Below are positions 1 through 6,212 of a stretch of 7,710 bases of DNA, piece after piece. The DNA is from an uncultured Lachnospiraceae bacterium. Lineage in GTDB: Bacteria > Bacillota_A > Clostridia > Lachnospirales > Lachnospiraceae. The stretch is from NCBI GenBank assembly GCA_902773195.1, contig CACYDL010000084.1:1-7710 (forward strand), written 5' to 3'. The notes under the pieces are model-generated. The model was not told the origin of the DNA. It made no database searches and worked only from the letters and a program-made list of their open reading frames with translations. Position 1 is the stretch's first letter. Each line of letters starts with the position of its first letter. The translations under genes were made by a program, and so were the position numbers.

Positions 1-337
1 CCAGCCCGTTCTCGGCGCACCAGTCTTCGATCACCTGGTCCGCGCGGAAGCGCTCGTGGCACTCGCGGCAATCCATCAGCGGATCGGAGAAGCTACCCAG
101 ATGGCCCGAGGCGACCCAGGTCTGGGGATTCATGAGGATTGCGCAGTCCAGACCGACGTTGTAGGGATTCTCCTGGATAAATTTCTGCCACCACGCCTTT
201 TTGACGTTATTTTTCAGCTCCACGCCCAGATTGCCGTAATCCCAGGTGTTGGCGAGGCCGCCGTATATCTCCGATCCCGGAAAGATGAAGCCTCTGGATT
301 TCGCGAGCGCAACGATTTTGTCCATTGTCTTTTCCAT
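1..337 (-). CDS. glyQS: Glycyl-tRNA synthetase, alpha2 (single-chain) type, N-terminal 112 codons only
   Basis: Charges tRNA-Gly with glycine using ATP in the cytosol (class II synthetase). The visible N-terminus begins [20 protein letters not shown] and continues through [20 protein letters not shown], then an [10 protein letters not shown] segment at about residues 40-49. This is the characteristic opening of the single-polypeptide, eukaryote-like GlyRS rather than the separate GlyQ/GlyS alpha-beta enzyme. [18 protein letters not shown] segment near residues 91-107 also fits this family. The ATG at 337-335 is supported by AGAGGAG (350-344) six bases upstream. The frame stays open to the window edge, so the remaining three quarters or so of the protein lies outside. 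recO ends 122 bp upstream, and era-recO-glycyl synthetase is a common order in Firmicutes. No T-box leader was recognised in the 122-bp gap, which is too short for a typical one. Identity is near certain; the symbol could also be written glyS. Confidence 0.95.
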   Translation of the reverse strand, partial: MEKTMDKIVALAKSRGFIFPGSEIYGGLANTWDYGNLGVELKNNVKKAWWQKFIQENPYNVGLDCAILMNPQTWVASGHLGSFSDPLMDCRECHERFRADQVIEDWCAENGL

Positions 338-459
338 AACAAACTCCTCTGGTATTCATGATGTGAACGGCTGCGTCCCCGCTCCCGGCCGCGGCGTCCG
401 CGCCGGCGGTCCCGCCGTTCCCGCGGCAGGATCGGCGGATACGGTACGCAAACCAAATC

Positions 460-1110
460 TTACCGCATTTTCTCAATGACGGCAAGGCTTTTGAAGCTTT
501 TATCCACCGCGCGCTCCATTCTGGCGCGCACGAATTCGGCGAAGGCCTTCCCGGGTTCTTCCTCCAGGCTGAAGGAGAACAGCCGGGAAAAGGGGCTCTC
601 CGCCGTGAATCTCACCGCCGCGAAGACAGCGGGATCCGTGAATTCCTTCTCCGGGGGAACCGCGAATTCGCCGTTTTCCTTCAGAATGCGGAGCTCATAG
701 ACGCGCCTCACGAGTTCCGGCGGCATCAGCCCGCGGCTCAGCGCCCGCAGCGCGGTGTAGATGAGGTTCACCATGCTCTCCGCCTCGAGGCCCTCTCTTC
801 CGTAATAGGACGCCAGCTCCAGAAAGTAGATGCCGTACCAGGCCTCCGGTATCTTCATCGACAGCTCGCTGAAGTACTCGACGGCCTCCGCCCGGGCGAG
901 GGAATAGGCGTCCCGTCCCTCGTACAGGGTAAAATTGGCGAACACGAAGGGATTGGTGACGGCGATCAGCGGGCTCCGGGGACGCCTCGCCCCGTGGGCG
1001 AAGACGGTGATCCTGCCTCTCTCCCTCGTCAGAACGACGAGCCTCCTGTCATAATCCCCCACCTGCTGCGAGAGCAGGACGACGCCGCCCAGAGTCACTG
1101 TATCTCTCAT
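460..1110 (-). CDS. recO: DNA repair protein RecO
   Basis: RecO helps load RecA on SSB-coated single-stranded DNA, with RecR (RecFOR pathway). The 216-residue product has the expected N-terminal OB-fold: LGGVVLLSQQVGDYDRRLVV, with DYDR at 19-22, then RGRITVFAHGARRPRS at 31-46. A mainly helical C-terminal half follows. It closes with FKSLAVIEK, matching the KSL element usually near the RecO C-terminus. It is shorter than many RecO proteins (about 240-260 residues). The four cysteines that form a zinc site in many Gram-positive RecO proteins are absent: after YELRILKENGEF the chain passes straight to the C-terminal helices. E. coli RecO also lacks this site, so function need not be lost. The ATG at 1110-1108 has AAGGAG upstream at about nine bases. 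It sits 33 bp after era, probably co-transcribed. Identity rests on N-terminal motifs and position between era and glyQS. Confidence 0.92.
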   Translation of the reverse strand: MRDTVTLGGVVLLSQQVGDYDRRLVVLTRERGRITVFAHGARRPRSPLIAVTNPFVFANFTLYEGRDAYSLARAEAVEYFSELSMKIPEAWYGIYFLELASYYGREGLEAESMVNLIYTALRALSRGLMPPELVRRVYELRILKENGEFAVPPEKEFTDPAVFAAVRFTAESPFSRLFSFSLEEEPGKAFAEFVRARMERAVDKSFKSLAVIEKMR

Positions 1111-1143
1111 AGGCTTCCGCTCCTTCGGCGGTATCCGGGACGT

Positions 1144-2040
1144 CTATCTGGAAGAATAGCCGAAATCCCGGAGCAGAGTCTCATTGTCGCGCCAGTCCTT
1201 TCTCACCTTCACAAACAGCTTCAGAAAAACCCGGCTCTCCGTCATGGTCTCGAGCTCTCTTCGGGCCGCGGTGCCGATCCTCTTCAGCATGGAGCCGCCC
1301 CTGCCGATGACGATCCCCTTGTGGCTGTCCTTCTCGCAGACGATGGACGCCTCGATCTCGATGAGGCCGTCGTCCCTCACGCGGTAGCGCTCGATCGTCA
1401 CGGCGATCCCGTGGGGCACCTCCTCGGAGAGCAGCTCCAGCGCCTTCTCCCGGATCACCTCCGAGGCGATCACGCGCATCGGCTGGTCGGTGAGGGTCTC
1501 CTCGTCATAGAGGAGAGGGCCTTCCGGAAGGTGGCTGAAGATGCAGCGCCTCAGCTCGTCCAGATTGAGCTCCTTAAGTCCCGATACCGGGATGATCTCG
1601 GCGAAGGGATAGAGCTCCTTCCAGCTGTCGATGATGCCCAGCAGCTGCTCCCTCTTCACCGTATCGATTTTGTTGACGACCAGCAGAACGGGCGTCGAGA
1701 CCTTCCCGAGGGCGGAGACGATCTGCCGGTCCCCCTCTCCGATGTAGGAGGAGGGCTCCACGAGCCAGAGGATCACGTCCGCGTCCGCCAGCGTTCCCAG
1801 GGAGGCGTCCAGCATGTACTCCCCCAGACGGTTCCGGGTCTGCCGGAGAAAGCCCGGCGTGTCGATAAATACGATCTGCCCCTCGTCGGTGGTCAGGACG
1901 GTCTGGATCCTGTTCCGGGTCGTCTGGGGCCTTCCCGACGTGATCGCCACCTTCTGGCCGATCAGATGATTCATCAGCGTCGACTTGCCCACGTTCGGCC
2001 TCCCGATGATGGCGGCAAAGCCTGATTTTTTCCCGTTCAT
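1144..2040 (-). CDS. era: GTPase Era, 16S rRNA-binding ribosome assembly factor
   Basis: Era is an essential GTPase that binds the 3' end of 16S rRNA and assists 30S maturation. At 298 residues it is of normal length. The G1/P-loop GRPNVGKS is at 13-20, the switch I threonines TT (G2) at 40-41, DTPG (G3) at 60-63 and NKID (G4) at 123-126. The G5 position reads PVSGL at 151-155, where an SA pair is usual. The C-terminal KH domain carries the GxxG-type loop IGRGGSMLKRIG at 245-256, followed by the conserved KLFVKVRKDWRD stretch that Era proteins end with. The ATG at 2040-2038 is preceded by GAGGG (2051-2047) with six bases between. The gene begins 13 bp after the protease stop and ends 33 bp before recO, so the three are likely one operon. 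No promoter was seen directly upstream. Confidence 0.98.
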   Translation of the reverse strand: MNGKKSGFAAIIGRPNVGKSTLMNHLIGQKVAITSGRPQTTRNRIQTVLTTDEGQIVFIDTPGFLRQTRNRLGEYMLDASLGTLADADVILWLVEPSSYIGEGDRQIVSALGKVSTPVLLVVNKIDTVKREQLLGIIDSWKELYPFAEIIPVSGLKELNLDELRRCIFSHLPEGPLLYDEETLTDQPMRVIASEVIREKALELLSEEVPHGIAVTIERYRVRDDGLIEIEASIVCEKDSHKGIVIGRGGSMLKRIGTAARRELETMTESRVFLKLFVKVRKDWRDNETLLRDFGYSSR

Positions 2041-2053
2041 GTTCTTCCCTCGT

Positions 2054-5005
2054 TTACAGAAGATTTTCGACGCGGCCGAACAGCTCCTTCGACTCGCTGA
2101 TTTTTCCGGTTCCGCCGATCACGCAGAGATTTCCCTCGTCGAGGGCGGCCCGCACCGCGGGCGCCAGCGCCCGGATATCCGCGTCGGTCGCCTCCAGGAT
2201 CTCTCTTCTGGTCCGGTCCAGCTCCTCCTGCGTCACGCCCTGCAGATAGAAGCGCAGGGACACGGAGCCGAGCATCGACGGCGTAAGAGGCGTGTCCATC
2301 GCGCTGATGGTGCCGATGACGTATTTGGTCATCTCCTTCTCATCGGCGCGGAACGCCTCGAGATAGTCCGGGATGCCCAGGTATACGTCGCGGGTCGCGG
2401 CAAGATTCGGATCCCGGTAGGAGGCGAGAATGCTGCTCCCGTTTCTCCTGAACGAGGCGCTGCACCCGTAGGCGCCTCCCTTCACGCGGACGTTCTGCCA
2501 CAGATACCCGTAGCTCAGGATCGGGCGCAGGCAGTTCATCGCGCCGTGATAGGCGTATCCGTCCTTCACGAAATTGCCCGCCATGGCGACGAACTGCACC
2601 TGTCCCGGCGTCGTGAAGCCCTCGAGGAGCTTCCCGAGGGGCTTCACCTGGACCCGCTCCCCTGTGACCGCCTCTCCGGGCGCCACATAGCAGATCCCGG
2701 CGGCCTCCCTGAGGGCCTCTCTGCCGTCGGCGTCCGAGGTATAGCTGATCAGAAGACGGTTCCCGGCAAAGATCTTCTCCGCCAGGCTCTCCAGCCGCGA
2801 CCGGATCTCTTCCTTTCTCTCCTCGTAGTGCTCCTCCAGATCCCGGATGAACCGGTAGTAGGCGATCCCGGAAATCAGGTCGGAGAAGGCGCCCGACGGC
2901 GAGACATAGGCCAGCGCGCGGACCGCCGCGGCGGCGTTGCCCGACTGCTGGAGGAACATCTGAAGCGACGAACGCGTCTGGGCGATGATCTCACGGATCC
3001 TCTTCGCGTCGTCGAAGCGGGATTCCGTCATGATCTCACGGATCAGGGTCATCCCGTCCTTCAGCTTCGTGTAGAGAGCCTTCATCCTCACCCCGAGATA
3101 GACCGTATATCCCTCCGGGTCGTCGTGATCATCGTAGGCCGAGAGACCGAAGGATATGCCTCCCGTCTCGGCATTGATCTCGTTGTTGAGTTCCATGTAG
3201 CTGCGGCCGGCCGTATCGACGTTCTGCAGGACCGATTTCAGCAGCGACAGGAAGGAGAGCTCATCCTCGCTGAAATCTCCCGCGTCGAAGAGAAGCTCCA
3301 GATAGCCGATTCCGTTGCTCTCCGCGCTGTGGTAAATCGTCCGGATCCTGCGCTCCCCTCCGTTTCCGTCCGGCACCGGGAGGAACCCCTCCTCATTGGA
3401 CAGCCTGACGGATTCCCGACTGATATCGCTTCTTTTGAGCACGGGGAGCGCGGCGATATTCTCCTCGCTCTCCGGCATTTCCTGCCACTTTGTGAGCGCC
3501 TCGCCGTCGCGGATCAGCGTCCCGATCTCCTCCTCCGTCATGGAGGCCTTCTTCGCGGCCAGCCGTTCGGCGGTCTCCCGCTCCGCGCGCTCCGCCAGTC
3601 CCCTCTCGGGCTTCAGGATCATCAGCACGGCGTGGGGGTTGTCAAGAAGCTTCTCCCTCACAAAGCGCTCAAAAAGGCCGGTCCCGATCTCTTCCCGCAG
3701 CTCCCGGAAAATGTCGAGCTTTTTCAGGGCGTCGAAGGGTCTTTCGTCGTCGTAGAGCCAGGTGTCCATCACGGAGAGGGCGTACATCAGTCCCTTGGGA
3801 TAACTGGCGAAGTCCGCCTCGCGGAACTGGAATTCGAGCGAATTGATGCCCGCCTCGAGAGACCGGCGGTCGATGCCCTTCTCCGCCTGCTCCGTGAGGA
3901 CGCGGCGGATCACCTCCGTAAATTCCCCCGCCTGCTCCGCGTCCGCGTTCTTCGCGACGACGGAGAAATAGGGCTGCAGGATGCCGTCGTTGAATTCCCC
4001 GTACACGTCCTTCCCGATGCCGGCGTCGAGAAGCGCCTGGCGGACAGGCGCGCCGGGCGCCGAGAGAAGGGCGTAGTCGAGGACCTCGCAGACGACGAGC
4101 TCCTTCATATCCAGGGCGTTTCCCGTGACGACGTTGAAGGAGAGGTAGGTGTTTTCCGTGAGGGGCTCCTCCTCCGAGACAGGATAGGAATCCGTCCTCG
4201 TGACCGGCTCCGGGAAGGGCTTCTGCACCGGAATGGCGGTGTCCCCGCAGGGCGCCGCGTCGAAGGCGGAGAGATACTGCCCGTCGATAAAGGTCAGGGT
4301 ATCCGTCATGTCCATGTCGCCGTACAGGAAGAGGTAGCTGTTGGACGGGTGATACCATCTCCTGTGGCAGGCCAGGTAGTTCTCATAGGTCAGCTCCGGG
4401 ATGAAGCGGGGATCTCCTCCGGACTCCACGCCGTAGGGCGTGTCCGGAAACAGCGCGTTCATGGTCTGCCTCTCCAGGACGGACTCGGGCGTGGAGAAGG
4501 CCCCCTTCATCTCGTTGTAGACGACGCCGTTCAGGGTCAGTTCGCCCTCCGGGGATTCGATCTCGTAGTGCCACCCCTCCTGGCGGAAGATGTTCCGCTC
4601 GCGGTAGATGTTGGGATAGAACACGGCGTCGAGATAGACGTGCATCAGGTTCCGGAAGTCCGCGTCGTTGGTGCTGGCCACGGGATAGATGGTCTTGTCC
4701 GGAAACGTCATCGCGTTGAGGAATGTGTTCAGCGAGCCCTTGACCAGCTCGACAAAGGGATCCTTCAGCGGAAACGCCCTGGAGCCGCACAGCACGGTGT
4801 GCTCGATGATGTGGGCGACGCCGGTGGAGTCTCCGGGAGGCGTGCGGAATCCGATATTGAAGACCTTGTTGGTGTCCCGGCAGGGAATCAGCACGACCCT
4901 CGCCCCGCTCTTCCTGTGCCTCAGCAGCAGGCCTTCCGCGCGGATGTCGTCGAGGGCCTCCTCCCTGATCAGTTCATATGCGTCCGGTATTCTGAATTCA
5001 GCCAT
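2054..5005 (-). CDS. M16C family zinc metallopeptidase, PreP/falcilysin-like (insulinase superfamily)
   Basis: A 983-residue zinc peptidase of the one-chain, two-half M16C type, which in known members degrades short peptides inside a closed chamber. There is no signal peptide, so a cytosolic location is inferred. The inverted zinc motif HIIEH is at 65-69 inside AHIIEHTVLCGSRAFPLKDP. It is followed by ELVKGSLNTFLNAMTFPDKT, very close to mitochondrial and plastid PreP. The third zinc ligand is predicted as Glu165 in VVYNEMKGAF, 97 residues after catalytic Glu68, the same spacing as in plant PreP. The distal R..Y pair, in VRVKGGAYGC (about Arg840 and Tyr846), also keeps PreP spacing. All catalytic elements are therefore present. 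An in-frame ATG 32 codons upstream would add a basic stretch not typical of the family. The ATG at 5005-5003 is preferred because AAGGAG lies six bases before it and MAEFRIPDAYEL looks like the usual N-terminus. It heads the era-recO cluster. The peptide substrate is unknown. Confidence 0.95.
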   Translation of the reverse strand: MAEFRIPDAYELIREEALDDIRAEGLLLRHRKSGARVVLIPCRDTNKVFNIGFRTPPGDSTGVAHIIEHTVLCGSRAFPLKDPFVELVKGSLNTFLNAMTFPDKTIYPVASTNDADFRNLMHVYLDAVFYPNIYRERNIFRQEGWHYEIESPEGELTLNGVVYNEMKGAFSTPESVLERQTMNALFPDTPYGVESGGDPRFIPELTYENYLACHRRWYHPSNSYLFLYGDMDMTDTLTFIDGQYLSAFDAAPCGDTAIPVQKPFPEPVTRTDSYPVSEEEPLTENTYLSFNVVTGNALDMKELVVCEVLDYALLSAPGAPVRQALLDAGIGKDVYGEFNDGILQPYFSVVAKNADAEQAGEFTEVIRRVLTEQAEKGIDRRSLEAGINSLEFQFREADFASYPKGLMYALSVMDTWLYDDERPFDALKKLDIFRELREEIGTGLFERFVREKLLDNPHAVLMILKPERGLAERAERETAERLAAKKASMTEEEIGTLIRDGEALTKWQEMPESEENIAALPVLKRSDISRESVRLSNEEGFLPVPDGNGGERRIRTIYHSAESNGIGYLELLFDAGDFSEDELSFLSLLKSVLQNVDTAGRSYMELNNEINAETGGISFGLSAYDDHDDPEGYTVYLGVRMKALYTKLKDGMTLIREIMTESRFDDAKRIREIIAQTRSSLQMFLQQSGNAAAAVRALAYVSPSGAFSDLISGIAYYRFIRDLEEHYEERKEEIRSRLESLAEKIFAGNRLLISYTSDADGREALREAAGICYVAPGEAVTGERVQVKPLGKLLEGFTTPGQVQFVAMAGNFVKDGYAYHGAMNCLRPILSYGYLWQNVRVKGGAYGCSASFRRNGSSILASYRDPNLAATRDVYLGIPDYLEAFRADEKEMTKYVIGTISAMDTPLTPSMLGSVSLRFYLQGVTQEELDRTRREILEATDADIRALAPAVRAALDEGNLCVIGGTGKISESKELFGRVENLL

Positions 5006-5011
5006 CTTCTG

Positions 5012-5017
5012 CTCCTT
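5012..5017 (-). promoter_or_regulatory. Ribosome binding site deciding the M16 protease start
   Basis: AAGGAG on the minus strand, six bases before ATG at 5005-5003. The alternative upstream in-frame ATGs (5101 and 5083) lie in repeat-derived sequence and lack a comparable site at good spacing, so this site settles the start. Confidence 0.85.
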
Positions 5018-5063
5018 CTTCCCGAGGCGGCTTCTCACGCGCTCCCGCGCGGCAGCCGCCCAT

Positions 5064-5174
5064 TTACAGCCATTCTTTTTCATGCCGCGGCTGATGCTCA
5101 TCGGCAGCCGTCTTTTTCACGACGCGGCCTGCCCTCATCGGCAGCCGTCCTTTTCATGACGCGGCCTGCGCTCT
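5064..5174. repeat. Tandem repeat, 37-bp period, two close copies plus one degenerate copy
   Basis: Copies lie at 5101-5137 and 5138-5174 and agree at 33 of 37 positions by direct comparison. Each runs TCGGCAGCCGTC, a T-rich run, CA, then GACGCGGCCTG on the plus strand. A third, diverged copy at about 5064-5100 matches 20 of the last 27 positions and is out of register by one base in its first part. The array touches the stop codon of the second membrane ORF (5174-5176) and fills most of the gap to the M16 protease. On the minus strand each good unit has GGCAG and CTGCC ends, which could form an imperfect stem, but no T-run follows, so it does not look like a terminator. Function is unknown; slippage duplication is the simplest origin. 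Confidence 0.85.
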
Positions 5175-5995
5175 CACCTGTAGTCGTCCGCGTGCTTCGT
5201 GTTCTCGATGCCCGGATAGTACCAGATCTGCCATCCGTCGAGGTCGTAGATCAGCTCGCAGCCCGCCTTCGTCAGTGTCTCGTCGAACTGGTAGCTCGAA
5301 GGCACCGCCGCGTAGTTCATCTCATAATAACGCATATACCGGGCGATCCGGTGCTTCGAGTCCGGGATCATGCCGTACATGACCATGTAGTAGTAGCCCA
5401 CCTTGGAGGACTCGTTGAACCGGGTAAAATTCATCTTTCTCGAGCTGGACTGGAAAATCGTCGCGTCGAGCTGGCGGATCTCGCACAGCACGTCGACGGT
5501 CGTATAGAGCCGCTTGTAGGGATTGCCCGTCTTCTCGGCGTGATCGTTGATGACGGACATCGTCGTCAGCGTGAGCTGGGGCAGCTTGTCCCGGCTGGTG
5601 GGGACCTGCCACACGTCCTTGTTGTAGACGCTTGTGCCGCCCAGAAGGATCGCGGCCGTCGCAACGGCCGCTGCCAGAAGCTTCAGCAGCCGGTTCTTCG
5701 GCCTGAAGACGAGCTCACAGCCGGCGTAGGCGATCAGGACCGCGTAGGGGATCATCCAGAGAAGACGCCAGTAGACGCCTCCGTTTCTCAGGAATCTCCA
5801 GATGATCAGCGTAAAGAACGGCATCAGGATCATGCAGAAGATCAGCACCGAATAGACGCCGAGAAGACTCTCCTCCCGTTTCCTTTTCTTTCTGAGGAAC
5901 AGGAAGAGAATCGCGCCGAGGGTATAATAGAGATAGAATCCGGTGGGATAGACCCTGCCGAACATTCTTGTGATAATACTGAACGCTTTTTCCAT
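5174..5995 (-). CDS. Membrane protein, apparent C-terminal part of a DUF6077-like protein
   Basis: A 273-residue product with about four hydrophobic segments (roughly 20-35, 45-66, 78-97, 103-120) and a soluble C-terminal domain of about 150 residues. Basic RKKRKR follows the first segment. The motif YWRLLWMIPYAVLIAYA (75-91) and the tail segment VDVLCEIRQLDATI resemble, from memory, the C-terminal half of uncharacterised Firmicutes DUF6077 membrane proteins. No catalytic motif is recognised. The preceding ORF (7239-6196) looks like the N-terminal half, and together they total 620 residues, about one full-length protein. The ATG at 5995-5993 has GGAGG (6010-6006) ten bases upstream, slightly far but usable, so it may be translated as a separate chain. 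An in-frame TGA lies about 30 codons upstream, so it is not fused to the preceding ORF. A repeat array starts at its stop codon. Gene reality is well supported by composition and membrane pattern; the family call is moderate. Confidence 0.78.
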   Translation of the reverse strand: MEKAFSIITRMFGRVYPTGFYLYYTLGAILFLFLRKKRKREESLLGVYSVLIFCMILMPFFTLIIWRFLRNGGVYWRLLWMIPYAVLIAYAGCELVFRPKNRLLKLLAAAVATAAILLGGTSVYNKDVWQVPTSRDKLPQLTLTTMSVINDHAEKTGNPYKRLYTTVDVLCEIRQLDATIFQSSSRKMNFTRFNESSKVGYYYMVMYGMIPDSKHRIARYMRYYEMNYAAVPSSYQFDETLTKAGCELIYDLDGWQIWYYPGIENTKHADDYR

Positions 5996-6005
5996 GATTT
6001 CCGGA

Positions 6006-6010
6006 CCTCC
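6006..6010 (-). promoter_or_regulatory. Ribosome binding site of the second membrane ORF
   Basis: GGAGG on the minus strand, ten bases before ATG at 5995-5993. Just upstream is a small hairpin (6018-6032: five-base stem CCGTA/TACGG, five-base loop). The site suggests independent initiation of the C-terminal half despite the apparent gene split. Confidence 0.6.
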
Positions 6011-6090
6011 AGGCTGTCCGTATGGTGTACGGGCTTCTCCGGCAGCGCGCCGGCAGAATCCCGGTTTTCTTTCTCATTCGGGGCGGATGG

Positions 6091-6212
6091 CTCTCTCCGC
6101 TTTCAACTGAAATGTATATCGCTCTCTCCGCTTTCAGCTGAGATGCATATCGGTCTCTCCGCCTTCAGCTGAGATACATATCGGTCTCTCCGCTTTCAGC
6201 TGAGATGCATAT
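6091..6212. repeat. Tandem repeat, 31-bp period, four copies, overlapping a stop codon
   Basis: Units lie at 6091-6121, 6122-6152, 6153-6183 and 6184-6212 (the last lacks its final two bases). On the plus strand each reads CTCTCTCCGC or GTCTCTCCGC, then TTTCAGCTGAGATGCATATC with a few substitutions. The copy at 6091 is the most diverged (CAACTGAAATGTATATC). On the minus strand the junctions read GGAGAGACCGATATG, then CAT or TAT, CTC, AGC and TGA: a Shine-Dalgarno-like box, six bases, ATG, three codons and a stop. This is complete at 6179-6165 (MYLS) and 6148-6134 (MHLS), while the third has ATA instead of ATG. The fourth unit supplies the MHLS end and TGA stop of the upstream membrane ORF itself. 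Each unit carries the palindrome TCAGCTGA, and two of the inner ones also ATGCAT. The 31-bp period is close to three DNA helical turns. There are no spacers, so it is not a CRISPR array. Confidence 0.93.

Noticed and set aside
338..459. Promoter, terminator or T-box leader between recO and glyQS
   Set aside because: There are GC-rich short inverted repeats but no T-run, no convincing -35/-10 pair, and too little space for a T-box leader.
207..485. Minus-strand ORF of 92 codons spanning the recO-glyQS gap
   Set aside because: It overlaps both the recO end and the glyQS start in another frame, has low-complexity Gly/Ala/Arg composition and no supporting ribosome site or motif.
994..2025. Plus-strand open frame of 343 codons over era
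   Set aside because: Codon-aligned antisense shadow of era, which has all Era motifs.
5064..5174. Terminator formed by the 37-bp repeats after the second membrane ORF
   Set aside because: The possible stems are imperfect and no U-tract follows on the coding strand.
1985..6172. A plus-strand open frame of 1,395 codons, antisense to the protease and the second membrane ORF
   Set aside because: Its codons are exactly aligned with the minus-strand codons of both genes, so it stays open simply because TTA, CTA and TCA codons are rare in these GC-rich genes. The product is rich in Arg, His and Val without domain motifs and runs through both repeat arrays.
6091..6212. Phase-variable switch by change of 31-bp copy number
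   Set aside because: The first unit met by the ribosome already supplies the TGA stop of the upstream ORF, so gain or loss of later copies would not alter its reading frame, and the downstream ORF has its own start.
5064..6212. CRISPR array
   Set aside because: Units are directly contiguous with no unique spacers, and no cas-like gene is present.
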